From positions 1 to 53,131 of the forward strand of contig NZ_CALPDG010000027.1 of assembly GCF_943193195.1 (NCBI RefSeq): 53,131 nucleotides of DNA. Direction: 5' to 3'. Numbering within the stretch: position 1 is the first letter of the stretch; each line of letters opens with the position of its first letter. Source of the DNA: Mediterraneibacter agrestimuris. Its GTDB lineage: Bacteria; Bacillota; Clostridia; Lachnospirales; Lachnospiraceae. Positions 25,913 to 34,545 of this stretch are shown one piece after another. The notes below the pieces were generated by a model, which was not told the DNA's origin, made no database searches, and saw only the letters and a program-made list of their open reading frames with translations. The translations under genes and the position numbers were made by a program.

Positions 25913-25990
25913 GTAACAAATAGTAATAGTTCAGCATAGGAGTTTGCACTTGCTGCAAATTCCGTAAAAGTGTGTGATGGGAAAATAGAA
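25913..25990 (+). repeat. Dispersed two-hairpin repeat, partial copy A
   Basis: Matches the first about 70 bases of the copy at 34419, including the GGAGTTTGCA hairpin (here with one mismatch, TGCAAATTCC) and GATGGGAAAATAGAA. The second GC-rich hairpin is missing. It fills the gap between ligA and the clpX-like gene. Confidence 0.8.
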
Positions 25991-26005
25991 AGCCTTTAAT
26001 ATTTC

Positions 26006-26034
26006 TTTACTAAGCGGGGGAGTTTCGGTATAAT
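26006..26034 (+). promoter_or_regulatory. Promoter of the clpX-like gene
   Basis: TTTACT, 17-bp spacer, TATAAT. It begins 16 bases after repeat copy A, leaving a leader of about 110 bases. Confidence 0.6.
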
Positions 26035-26149
26035 TATAAAATATATGGGGAGATTTCTTACATGTTATGTAAATAGATCAGGTATTATAAGTAGTTACTG
26101 TCTCTGGACATGAAAGAATATCGTAAGAATGAATTGTGGAGGAATAGTT

Positions 26150-27697
26150 ATGTCAGATAATGATTTTATTATAGTTGATGAGGAAGAAAAGGAGCAGGAT
26201 ACTTCTGAGGGGAAAACAATAGATTTTAAAGAAGTGAATGTGGATAGTACAGAAGAAATCACATCTGAAATGAAAGCTGAAGATAATAATATTTCAGAAG
26301 AGAAAGCAGAGGTTGCAGTGCAGGAAGAAAAGGAGCAGGAATCTTCTGATGACGATGAATATGAGAAAGTGTGTATTATCTGCCACCGCCCGGAGAGTGC
26401 TGCGGGAAAGATGGTAGAGATGCCAAGTAATATTACGATATGCAAAGATTGTCTGCAGAGAAGTTTTGACGCAATGAATAATATGCCGATTGACTTTAGT
26501 AAGATGATGAACATGCCGGGGGTACAGTTTTTGAATCTGTCAGATTTGGAAAACAGTGTTCCGAAGAGGCAGAAAATTAAAAAGAAAAAACAGGCATCGG
26601 AAAAACCAGTGAAAAAGCTGGATATCAAAGATATTCCGGCGCCGCACAAAATTAAGGCACGTTTGGATGAATATGTAGTCGGACAGGAATATGCAAAAAA
26701 AGCAATGTCTGTTGCAGTTTACAATCATTACAAGCGTGTGCTGTCAAATACAATGGATGACATTGAGATTGAAAAGTCCAATATGCTGATGATCGGACCT
26801 ACAGGAAGCGGTAAGACTTATCTGGTTAAGACACTGGCGAAGCTGCTGGATGTACCGTTGGCGATTACGGATGCAACCTCTCTGACAGAGGCAGGATACA
26901 TAGGCGATGATATTGAAAGTGTTGTTTCTAAGCTGCTTGCTGCTGCGGATAATGATGTGGAGCGTGCAGAGAAGGGAATTATCTTTATTGATGAGATAGA
27001 TAAGATTGCCAAGAAGAAAAATTCCAGCCAGCGTGATGTCAGCGGAGAATCGGTGCAGCAGGGAATGCTGAAACTTCTGGAAGGAAGTGAAGTAGAGGTT
27101 CCGGTTGGAGCTAACAGTAAAAATGCGATGGTTCCATTGACAACTGTAAATACAAAGAATATTTTGTTTATCTGCGGCGGAGCATTTCCAGATTTGGAAG
27201 GTATTATCAAAGAACGTCTGACGAATAAGGCATCTATGGGTTTTAATGCAGAATTGAAAGATAAGTATGACAATGAGAAAAATATCTTGAGTAAAGTAAC
27301 AATAGAAGATTTGCGGAACTTCGGAATGATTCCTGAGTTTATTGGCAGACTGCCGATTATCTTTACCTTAAAAGGGCTGAATAAGGATAGTCTGGTTCAG
27401 ATATTAAAAGAGCCTAAAAACGCAATTTTAAAACAGTATCAAAAGCTGCTGGCATTAGATGAAGTGTGTCTGAAATTCGATGAGGGTGCCCTGGAGGCGA
27501 TTGCTGAGAAGGCCATGAAGAAGGATACGGGAGCAAGAGCACTTCGTGCGATTATTGAAGAGTTTATGCTGGATATTATGTATGAGATTCCAAAAGATGA
27601 TAGTATCGGGCAGGTGACGATTACCAGGGAGTACATTGAAGGCACCGGGGGTCCTGTAATCGAACTGAGGGGACAGGGTGTGCCGTTGCTGTCATAA
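26150..27697 (+). CDS. clpX: ClpX-type AAA+ unfoldase with an acidic N-terminal extension
   Basis: 515 residues, longer than the usual about 420. Residues 1-75 are an acidic, disordered-looking extension. The zinc-binding domain (CIICHRP ... CKDCLQR) follows, then the AAA+ core with GPTGSGKT (Walker A), GIIFIDEIDKIAKK (Walker B), pore loop GYIG, sensor-2 GARALRAIIEE. ASMGF stands at the ClpP-docking loop (IGF type), so binding to ClpP looks possible. ATG 26150 is chosen since GGAGG lies 9 bases before. No clpP, tig or lon is adjacent, so it may be a paralogue with its own clients; if it is the only copy, the extension is even more unusual. Confidence 0.88.
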   Translation: MSDNDFIIVDEEEKEQDTSEGKTIDFKEVNVDSTEEITSEMKAEDNNISEEKAEVAVQEEKEQESSDDDEYEKVCIICHRPESAAGKMVEMPSNITICKDCLQRSFDAMNNMPIDFSKMMNMPGVQFLNLSDLENSVPKRQKIKKKKQASEKPVKKLDIKDIPAPHKIKARLDEYVVGQEYAKKAMSVAVYNHYKRVLSNTMDDIEIEKSNMLMIGPTGSGKTYLVKTLAKLLDVPLAITDATSLTEAGYIGDDIESVVSKLLAAADNDVERAEKGIIFIDEIDKIAKKKNSSQRDVSGESVQQGMLKLLEGSEVEVPVGANSKNAMVPLTTVNTKNILFICGGAFPDLEGIIKERLTNKASMGFNAELKDKYDNEKNILSKVTIEDLRNFGMIPEFIGRLPIIFTLKGLNKDSLVQILKEPKNAILKQYQKLLALDEVCLKFDEGALEAIAEKAMKKDTGARALRAIIEEFMLDIMYEIPKDDSIGQVTITREYIEGTGGPVIELRGQGVPLLS

Positions 27698-27747
27698 AAG
27701 GAAATAAAACAGAGGTTTGTCTGAATAAGTAACAGGAGGACAATAGA

Positions 27748-28845
27748 ATGGAACGAGTAAAGAAGAACTTTGGTTTTGGCTGTATGAGACTTCCGATGAA
27801 CGGAGAGAATGTAGATACAAAAGAGTTTTCAGCGATGGTTGATACATTTCTGGAGGCTGGTTTTAATTATTTTGATACAGCGCATGGTTATTTGGAAGGG
27901 AAAAGTGAACTGGCGCTGAAAGAATGTCTGACCAGCAGGCATCCAAGGGAGTCTTACATATTGACTAATAAGTTAAGCACGCCGTTTTTTAAGAGTCAGG
28001 AAGATATCCGTCCGTTTTTTGAAAGTCAGTTACAAGCATGCGGAGTGGACTATTTTGATTTTTATCTCATGCATGCACAGAGTGCAAAGCGATTTGAGAA
28101 CTATAAAAAGTGCCGGGCATATGAAACTGCCCTGGAATTGAAAAAAGAAGGAAAAATCCGCCATATGGGAATTTCTTTTCATGATAAAGCAGCGGTACTG
28201 GAGCAGATATTGAAAGAATACCCGCAGATTGAAGTGGTACAGATTCAGTTCAACTATGTGGATTATGAAGATCCGGTGGTAGAGGCACGGAAATGTTATG
28301 AAATCTGCCGTAAATATAAGAAACCGATTATTGTTATGGAGCCTGTCCGGGGCGGCAGTCTGGTCAATTTTCGTCAGGAGGCGCTGGATATATTGGAAGA
28401 AGATGGAAGCGGAAGCCCGGCAAGCTATGCAATTCGCTATGCAGCAGGATTTGAAGGAATGTTTATGGTATTGTCCGGTATGAGCAATATGGAGCAGATG
28501 AATGATAACATCAGCTTTATGAAAGGGTTTCAGCCGTTGACAGAGAAAGAAATGGGGGCAATCCAGAAAGTGCAGGGAATCTTCAAATCCCTGAATCTGA
28601 TTCCATGTACGGGGTGTGAATATTGTGTGGCGGGATGTCCGAAAGCAATTCAGATTCCGTCGGTTTTCAAATGTATGAATAACCAGAAGATTTATCAGAA
28701 CTGGAGTGTGGAAAGATATCATGAGGCAACGAAAGAGAGTAAGGCATCTGATTGTATCAAGTGCGGCAAATGTGAAGAAGCATGCCCGCAGCACTTGAAG
28801 ATCAGAGATCTTCTCAGTGCTGCTGCATACAAGTTTGAAAACTAA
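27748..28845 (+). CDS. Aldo/keto reductase with C-terminal 4Fe-4S domain (COG1453 type)
   Basis: 365 residues. An N-terminal AKR barrel (residues 1-280, FGFGCMRLPMNG, FNYFDTAHGY with the active-site Asp/Tyr, VRGGSLVNF) reduces carbonyl compounds with NAD(P)H. The C-terminal part carries two ferredoxin-like Cys clusters, CTGCEYCVAGCP and CIKCGKCEEACP. This fusion is frequent in anaerobic Firmicutes, where electrons may pass between the clusters and nucleotide. Strong AGGAGG upstream. Physiological substrate unknown. It converges with the leftward subtilase gene, with only 11 bases between the stops. Confidence 0.9.
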   Translation: MERVKKNFGFGCMRLPMNGENVDTKEFSAMVDTFLEAGFNYFDTAHGYLEGKSELALKECLTSRHPRESYILTNKLSTPFFKSQEDIRPFFESQLQACGVDYFDFYLMHAQSAKRFENYKKCRAYETALELKKEGKIRHMGISFHDKAAVLEQILKEYPQIEVVQIQFNYVDYEDPVVEARKCYEICRKYKKPIIVMEPVRGGSLVNFRQEALDILEEDGSGSPASYAIRYAAGFEGMFMVLSGMSNMEQMNDNISFMKGFQPLTEKEMGAIQKVQGIFKSLNLIPCTGCEYCVAGCPKAIQIPSVFKCMNNQKIYQNWSVERYHEATKESKASDCIKCGKCEEACPQHLKIRDLLSAAAYKFEN

Positions 28846-28856
28846 AAAATAAATAG

Positions 28857-30563
28857 TTAAAGCTGCCTGATTTCTTCGAGGGTATTATACACATTTAGCT
28901 GCCCATATCCCCATTCTCTGTTAGGGAAATTCATCTCCGGAGACCGGACAGCTCCGAGGATGAGAATGCTTTTGATCTGGAAAGAATCAATGGATGGATT
29001 GCCAAGCTGATAGATAATCCATTCCAGCAGCAGGGCAACTGCGCCGGAAGTCACTGCGGCGGAAATACTGCCGCCAGAGCGGACAGCATAGCGCCCGTTC
29101 GGAAGAGCTCCTTTGACATTGATTCCGGGAGCAGTAATAGTAGGTTCAATCTGTCCGCTGCGTCCATTTCCCCTTCCGGAGGCAAGCGCTATAGCGTTGG
29201 TATTACCGTCATAGTAGGAAACGGTAATGGCGCTTAAAGCGTCTCCGGGATTAGTGAATGTATAGTAAGGATCTGGAGTCAGGAAAAAGACCTCACCGTC
29301 TATAAATTCTGTGACCGGAAGCCAGATATGATACCTTCCGTCTATGATGCGGACTGGCTCTACATTGACTTTCCAGATGCCGGGGGAAGGTGCGTTAAAG
29401 CGAAAGAAAATCAGTTCTGAGTGTTCCTTTTCTACAATCAGCCGATAATCAATGACAACCTGTGTCCTGTCAAAGAGAAAATCAAAAGTTGTGCTGGCGT
29501 TTGCCCGGATTGGAATCTTCGTAGTGTTTTCACCAGAGGGGGAGGTCAATGAGATAGATACGATATTAGGAATACAAGTCCACAATTCCATTGTAAATCC
29601 AGAAACATTTTCCCCTACACGGATTTCAACAGTCTGTGTTGTATGGTCATCTGGAATTTCGTTATAATAATGATGCCGCTTATCAGATTCATTGCCAGTA
29701 CCCACAACGGGAATCCGGTTTGCGGATGAACCGTAGGAATTTAATACTTGAGGGAGTGGAAGAGCTCCAACGTGACCGCCGGCATTCGTTCCTACGCTGA
29801 TACAGAATACAAGCGGGAGATTCAGCTTTTCTGCCAGAAGAGTCAGGTAATGCAGACCGAGAAGAATGTCATTTTCCTGATAGCAGACAGCAGTTTCCGG
29901 GATAAAGTAAAAGTCGCGAAGATACTTTTTTGCCTGTTTTAATTTCACAACAGCAATGACGGAATCTGGTGCGGCGCCCAGAAATGCTTCAGATGGATTG
30001 CCGCTTCCGGCTGCAAGGCTTGCGGTAAAAGTACCGTGTCCATCGGTATCTGAAGAAGGAACCAGTTCCAATGGATCGTCAAGGCTCAGAGCTTCATCGA
30101 TCATTTCTCTTGTATATTCACTTCCATAGGCAAAATGTTCCGGAGGTGTTCCGCTTTGAATAGTCTGATCCCATATAGCGGCAATCCGGGTGCTTCCATC
30201 CAGATTCCGGAAAATGGGATTTTGATAGTCAATGCCGCTGTCCAGAAATCCGATTAAGACACCTTTTCCGGTCAGTTGGAGTGTAGGGTATGTCTGTAAA
30301 GGAAGAATCCCCGTCTGATTCATAGTGTCCATACTGGTGGGAGCATAGCAGTTGGGTATAGAATTATAGTTGAATTTTTCCAGGGTAATGGGTTCTGTTT
30401 GCAAGCGGGACAGATAGACACAGCGATAGTCAAAACCAGCCTGCTGCTCACAGACATTTTCAAGAGGGAGACCGGACAAAAACGGTGTACGGATATCATT
30501 TACTATAAAATCAAAATAATCCTCGGAAAGGATTCGTTCTTTGCAAAGTACAGGATCAATCAT
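28857..30563 (-). CDS. S8 (subtilisin-like) peptidase, Csp-like
   Basis: 568 residues without a signal peptide. Catalytic Asp in GFLDSGID, His in DTDGHGTF and Ser in GGSISAAVTSG are present, and SVGTNAGGH carries the oxyanion Asn. An inserted beta-rich domain (about residues 305-430) lies before the Ser region, as in Csp proteases. In clostridia, Csp proteins process the cortex hydrolase SleC in spore germination, and CspC senses bile acids as a dead protease. With the full triad this one is expected to cleave. No prodomain boundary is evident. No cortex hydrolase gene lies nearby, so a germination role is inference. Confidence 0.85.
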   Translation of the reverse strand: MIDPVLCKERILSEDYFDFIVNDIRTPFLSGLPLENVCEQQAGFDYRCVYLSRLQTEPITLEKFNYNSIPNCYAPTSMDTMNQTGILPLQTYPTLQLTGKGVLIGFLDSGIDYQNPIFRNLDGSTRIAAIWDQTIQSGTPPEHFAYGSEYTREMIDEALSLDDPLELVPSSDTDGHGTFTASLAAGSGNPSEAFLGAAPDSVIAVVKLKQAKKYLRDFYFIPETAVCYQENDILLGLHYLTLLAEKLNLPLVFCISVGTNAGGHVGALPLPQVLNSYGSSANRIPVVGTGNESDKRHHYYNEIPDDHTTQTVEIRVGENVSGFTMELWTCIPNIVSISLTSPSGENTTKIPIRANASTTFDFLFDRTQVVIDYRLIVEKEHSELIFFRFNAPSPGIWKVNVEPVRIIDGRYHIWLPVTEFIDGEVFFLTPDPYYTFTNPGDALSAITVSYYDGNTNAIALASGRGNGRSGQIEPTITAPGINVKGALPNGRYAVRSGGSISAAVTSGAVALLLEWIIYQLGNPSIDSFQIKSILILGAVRSPEMNFPNREWGYGQLNVYNTLEEIRQL

Positions 30564-30652
30564 AAAATATTCTGCCTTTTTTCTTTCAGTATATGTATGC
30601 TATAAAGGAAAAAGCACAATCTATTAAATAAACATAAACATGGAAGAAATTC

Positions 30653-30681
30653 TTTGAAGTGGGAAAAGAATGTGATAAAAT
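30653..30681 (+). promoter_or_regulatory. Promoter of the zinc-ribbon gene
   Basis: TTTGAA, 17-bp spacer, TAAAAT, 36 bases before the start codon. Confidence 0.5.
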
Positions 30682-30716
30682 AACAATAGAATTTATCATG
30701 AAGGGAGAAATATACT

Positions 30717-31301
30717 ATGGGAACTTTTTGGGAAGATTTAGGTAAAAAATTTGGAGAGACTGCCGAAACTGTAACAAATAAAGCCGGAGAAGTAATGGAG
30801 ATACAGAAGCTGAAGAATCAGATTCGTGCATTGGAAAGAGGGAATGAAAGCGATTTTATCGACCTCGGACGTATGGTTTATGAGCAGTTCCAGCAGGGAG
30901 AAACCATGAGTACGGAAGTGACCGGACTGTGCGAGGCAATCCAGAGCAGAGAAGAAAGCATTGGAGAATATGAAAAGCAGATTGCTGATGTAAAGGGCGA
31001 TTTTGAATGTGGATCCTGCGGCAAAAAGGTTGCAAAGGGAATGTCATATTGTCCATATTGCGGTGTGAAGACACCGGATGAGTTTAAAGAGAAGGCAGCA
31101 GAATATGCTGAGGAGCTGAAAGAGAAAGCGGCTGAAGCAGCCGAGAATCTGGCAGAAAAAGCAGCTGATGCGGCAGAGAAAGTCGGCGAAGCAGCAGAGA
31201 AGGCAGCAGATAAAGCCGGTGACATGGCGGAAAAAGCTGCTCAGAAAGTAGAAGAAGCAGCCGATAAGCTGAAAGAAAAAGCAGAGGGTGAGGATAACTA
31301 G
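30717..31301 (+). CDS. Zinc-ribbon protein with LEA/apolipoprotein-like helical repeats
   Basis: 194 residues. Residues 1-95 are helical and charged (coiled coil around 25-45 and 65-95). A zinc ribbon follows (CGSCGKKV ... CPYCGVK). The last about 80 residues are an Ala/Glu/Lys-rich amphipathic helix built of short repeats (AAEKAADAAEK-like units, period near 11), resembling LEA or apolipoprotein helices that lie on membranes. No signal peptide, so it is cytosolic or on the inner membrane face. AGGGAG ribosome site. It is 22 bp ahead of an LspA-like gene and likely co-transcribed. Function unknown; membrane protection under stress is a guess. Confidence 0.8.
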   Translation: MGTFWEDLGKKFGETAETVTNKAGEVMEIQKLKNQIRALERGNESDFIDLGRMVYEQFQQGETMSTEVTGLCEAIQSREESIGEYEKQIADVKGDFECGSCGKKVAKGMSYCPYCGVKTPDEFKEKAAEYAEELKEKAAEAAENLAEKAADAAEKVGEAAEKAADKAGDMAEKAAQKVEEAADKLKEKAEGEDN

Positions 31302-31323
31302 ATAACGGGAATCGAGGAATAAT

Positions 31324-31797
31324 ATGGGAATTCTGGTTTTAATATGTCTTACAGTTTGTCTGGCGCTGGCAGATATTGCGCTGAAGTCTACCATTGAAGG
31401 TTATATGACCCGCAAGGAAGAGCGTACCGCCTGCGGGGGTAAGGTGATTCTCAGAAAGGTCTATAACAAAGGTTTTAGCTTTAACCTGTTGGAGGAGAAG
31501 AGAGAGGCTGTCAAATACGGTTCTGCGTATGCAACTGTGATTTTGACAATCTGGCAGTTGATAACATTGCTTCAGAAAAAGCATTACCTGAAAAAGTGGG
31601 GGCTGTCCCTTATGACTGCAGGCGCATGGAGCAATACTTTCGACCGGTGGTTCCGGGGATATGTGATTGATTATGTCGGTTTCCAGACAAAATGGAAAAA
31701 AGTGACGGCGATGACATTTAACCTTGCAGATTTTCTGATCGGAGCAGGAGGCATGATGGTGCTGCTGGCATCCATATTTAGGCGAAAAAAGAAATAA
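31324..31797 (+). CDS. Signal peptidase II-like (LspA family) membrane protein
   Basis: 157 residues with four hydrophobic helices. The LspA landmarks are recognisable: an Asn-x-Gly (YNKGFSFNLL) for N.G, then the first catalytic Asp in AGAWSNTFDRW with YVIDYVGF, and the second in FNLADFLIG. Lipoprotein signal peptidase cleaves prolipoproteins. The sequence is divergent (GAWSN for GG..GN), there is no adjacent rluD as in the common lsp operon, and it follows a zinc-ribbon gene instead. It is probably a second, specialised LspA. Confidence 0.78.
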   Translation: MGILVLICLTVCLALADIALKSTIEGYMTRKEERTACGGKVILRKVYNKGFSFNLLEEKREAVKYGSAYATVILTIWQLITLLQKKHYLKKWGLSLMTAGAWSNTFDRWFRGYVIDYVGFQTKWKKVTAMTFNLADFLIGAGGMMVLLASIFRRKKK

Positions 31798-31820
31798 AAT
31801 TTCATGTGAACAAAGAATGA

Positions 31821-31856
31821 AATCCCCGAACCATGTTCCGGCACAGTTCGGGGATT
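31821..31856. terminator. Bidirectional terminator between LspA-like and dehydrogenase genes
   Basis: A perfect 11-bp stem (AATCCCCGAAC/GTTCGGGGATT) with a 14-base loop between two converging genes. Confidence 0.85.
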
Positions 31857-31920
31857 ATAGTATATATCCACTGTCTTTGTCCGATTTTCTTTGACATATT
31901 TATTTTTATACCGGAAGAGT

Positions 31921-32856
31921 TCATCTCCCAAAAAACTCTTTTATCTGTTCTTCGATAATTTTCATTAATCGTGTTCTTGCTTCAATACTTGCCCATGCAA
32001 TGTGCGGCGTGATAAGAAGATTTTCATAATCTAGTAGTTCTGAAAGCGGGCAGGAATTTGACATCGGTTCTTTTGCCAGTACGTCAAGCCCGGCAGCGGC
32101 AATTTTGTGTTCTTTTAGTGCGGAAGCCAGCGCAGCTTCATTAATGATCGGTCCGCGGCCCAGATTTAACAGGATTGTATGAGGTTGCATTTGGCTTAGT
32201 GTTTCTTCATTAATTAATCCTTCCGTGTGCTCATTGAGGGGCGCATGGATGGAAATGATATCAGAAGTAGTAAGCAGGGTGTGCAAATCGACCTGATGAT
32301 ATCCTTCCTGCGGACTTGCGCCGGAAGCGGAATAGTAGATGACATCTGCTCCGAAGAAGGAGGCGATGTCAGCAACACGGCGGCCGATAGCGCCAAGCCC
32401 GATAATGCCCCATGTCATTTTGCTGATCTGACGGAATTTTTTATCAAAGTGTGTGAATAAGGTATCATTCAGATAATGCTTGTTTTTTACATAATCATCA
32501 TAATAACGTAAGTGTTCCAGCAGATAAAAGAGCATGGCGAAAGTGTGCTGTGCAACGGATTCTGTAGAATATCCGGCTACATTGCGCCATGCGATTCCAC
32601 GTTTTTCCAGATAATCTTTGTCCAGATTGTTAGTTCCGGTTGCAGTGACACAGACCAGCTTTAAGCGTTCTGCGCTTCCGATAGTCTGCTCATTGATGGG
32701 GATTTTGTTAACAACAATAACATCGGCATCTTTGATTCGTTCCGGTACCTCCTCAGGGGTGGTAAAAGAATAGATGTCAACATCACCGAGTGCGTGAAAT
32801 GGAGAAAAGTCAATATCTTCTCCAATGGATTTTCTGTCCAGAAATACAAGTTTCAT
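31921..32856 (-). CDS. D-2-hydroxyacid dehydrogenase (hydroxypyruvate/glycerate type)
   Basis: 311 residues. Rossmann signature GIIGLGAIGRRVADI (NAD binding). Catalytic Arg in LNLGRGPI, Glu in LAKEP and His in TPHIAW are in place. It interconverts a 2-keto acid and a D-2-hydroxy acid with NAD(H); glyoxylate/hydroxypyruvate reductase is likely, but vancomycin-type D-lactate activity or phosphoglycerate cannot be excluded. No regulatory ACT domain. Starts with GGAGGAACC upstream. Divergent from nudC across 77 bp. Confidence 0.87.
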   Translation of the reverse strand: MKLVFLDRKSIGEDIDFSPFHALGDVDIYSFTTPEEVPERIKDADVIVVNKIPINEQTIGSAERLKLVCVTATGTNNLDKDYLEKRGIAWRNVAGYSTESVAQHTFAMLFYLLEHLRYYDDYVKNKHYLNDTLFTHFDKKFRQISKMTWGIIGLGAIGRRVADIASFFGADVIYYSASGASPQEGYHQVDLHTLLTTSDIISIHAPLNEHTEGLINEETLSQMQPHTILLNLGRGPIINEAALASALKEHKIAAAGLDVLAKEPMSNSCPLSELLDYENLLITPHIAWASIEARTRLMKIIEEQIKEFFGR

Positions 32857-32933
32857 AAAGGTTCCTCCTTGCTTTACAATAATTTTATTATATAGTATCC
32901 TTATGAATGAGACAAGAAGAATGAGGTGAGATC

Positions 32934-33773
32934 ATGATACAAGATATTGCGCCGCATCAATATGATAATGCGTATAAACCGGAAGCGCCGGATCGGAAAA
33001 GTGTTGCCCTATACTATGAGGAGGGGAAATGTCTGGCAGATTTAAGTCAGGATGAGATACGATTTCCGACATTTGCAGAGATGGAAAAAATCAAACCGGA
33101 AATATATGAAGAGTATACATATTTATTTTCAATTGACCATCAAAAATATTATTTGATAACAGATTTAAATCCGGAGCTGTTGTCAAATTATAATATGGAA
33201 AATACAGAGATTTTCCGGCATGAAGCGCCAAGATACCGGGCATTTGCAGGGATCACTGGATACCAGTTATATCGCTGGTATCAGAGCCGGCGTTTTTGTG
33301 GAAAATGTGGCTCAAGAACCAGAATGGACAAAAAAGAGAGAATGCTGTATTGCGAAAAGTGCGGCAGCATGGAATATCCGAAGATTTGTCCGGCGGTGAT
33401 TATTGCGGTGACAGATGGAGACAGAATTTTGATGTCCAAGTACGCCGGAAGAGTCTATAAGAAATATGCACTGCTTGCGGGGTTTGTGGAAATCGGGGAG
33501 ACTGTGGAGGAAACAGTGAGACGGGAAGTGATGGAAGAAGTCGGTTTGAAAGTAAAGAATATCCGTTATTATAAGAGCCAGCCATGGTCGTTCAGTGATA
33601 CACTGCTTATGGGATTTTACTGTGAGCTGGATGGCGGGGATAAAATTACGTTGGATCAGGAAGAACTGGCGTTGGCAGAGTGGTTTGACAGGCGCGATAT
33701 TCCGGAAGTAGCTTCACATGAAAGTCTGACAAATGAAATGATGATGAAGTTTAAGCGAGAGGGGTCAGTTTAA
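32934..33773 (+). CDS. nudC: NAD(+) diphosphatase / NADH pyrophosphatase
   Basis: 279 residues. N-terminal beta-rich domain (1-115), then zinc ribbon CGKCG...CEKCG (about 123-145), then the Nudix box GFVEIGETVEETVRREVMEEVGL type (about 183-205, Glu/Arg residues canonical). The NudC-specific motif SQPWSF follows. It hydrolyses NAD(H) to NMN(H) and AMP, and in bacteria removes NAD caps from RNA. The stop shares a base with the next gene start (TTTAATG), so the two are coupled. Confidence 0.92.
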   Translation: MIQDIAPHQYDNAYKPEAPDRKSVALYYEEGKCLADLSQDEIRFPTFAEMEKIKPEIYEEYTYLFSIDHQKYYLITDLNPELLSNYNMENTEIFRHEAPRYRAFAGITGYQLYRWYQSRRFCGKCGSRTRMDKKERMLYCEKCGSMEYPKICPAVIIAVTDGDRILMSKYAGRVYKKYALLAGFVEIGETVEETVRREVMEEVGLKVKNIRYYKSQPWSFSDTLLMGFYCELDGGDKITLDQEELALAEWFDRRDIPEVASHESLTNEMMMKFKREGSV

Positions 33774-34396
33774 TGAAATACATATTTTTACATGGTCTTG
33801 GACAAGTACATTCAGACTGGAGCGATATGATTGAGGGATTGGATAATGAGATGGATATTTTGTGTCCCAATTTGTCTGAGTGGCTTTCAGGAAAAAAAGC
33901 CAGCTATTTTAATTTGTATCATGCAATGGAAACTTATTGTGAACAGCAGAAAGAACCTATACATTTAAGCGGACTTTCACTGGGAGGAATCCTTGCATTG
34001 CATTATACCTTGGAACATCCAGAGAAAGTTGCTTCGCTGGTACTGATGGGAACACAGTATACCATGCCGAAACGAATGTTGAGATTTCAAAATATGATAT
34101 TTTATCTAATGCCGGATAAGACCTTTTGGAAGATGGGATTTGGGAAAAAGGATTTTATCAGTTTGACGAAATCTATGATGGATTTAAATTTTAAAAAGGA
34201 TTTACCAAAAATAAACTGCAAGGTTTTAATATTATGCGGTGAAAAGGATAAGGTAAATAAGTCTGCTTCCATAGAGTTGGAACAACAGATAAGTAATGCA
34301 GAATTCAAAATTGTTCCTCATGCGGGGCATGAGATAAATAAAGAAAATCCAGTTGAGCTTGCAAAGATTATTAATAGGTTTTATTCGGGACTATAA
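33773..34396 (+). CDS. Alpha/beta hydrolase
   Basis: 207 residues. Nucleophile elbow GLSLGG (Ser about residue 67), acid Asp in CGEKDKVN, catalytic His in PHAGHEIN. The start HGLGQVHSDW gives the oxyanion region. Small single-domain esterase/lipase of unknown substrate. It overlaps the nudC stop. The downstream spacer begins with the dispersed repeat copy B. Confidence 0.88.
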   Translation: MKYIFLHGLGQVHSDWSDMIEGLDNEMDILCPNLSEWLSGKKASYFNLYHAMETYCEQQKEPIHLSGLSLGGILALHYTLEHPEKVASLVLMGTQYTMPKRMLRFQNMIFYLMPDKTFWKMGFGKKDFISLTKSMMDLNFKKDLPKINCKVLILCGEKDKVNKSASIELEQQISNAEFKIVPHAGHEINKENPVELAKIINRFYSGL

Positions 34397-34418
34397 GTAA
34401 CAGAATGTATGATAGCAA

Positions 34419-34527
34419 GTAACAATTCAGCATAGGAGTTTGCACTTGCTGTAAACTCCGTAAAAATGCGTGATGGGAAAATAGAATCCGCCCTTTCACC
34501 ACAGGTGAACTTAAAATAGGGCGGATT
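34419..34527 (+). repeat. Dispersed two-hairpin repeat, copy B (109 bp)
   Basis: Inverse of the copy at 40330-40438, same length, four base differences, no gaps. Hairpin 1: GGAGTTTGCA / TGTAAACTCC (34436-34460). Hairpin 2: CCGCCCTTTCACC ... GGTGAACTTAAAATAGGGCGG. Between them lies GATGGGAAAATAGAA. The outer end GTAACAATTCAGC is echoed inverted (GCTGAACTGTTAC) at 34590-34602. Confidence 0.9.
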
Positions 34528-34545
34528 AGTTGCCAAGCATGCGAT

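Noticed and set aside
28030-28794. Minus-strand 254-codon frame opposite the aldo/keto reductase
   Set aside because: No domain, Phe/His-rich shadow composition, and the plus strand has full catalytic and iron-sulfur motifs.
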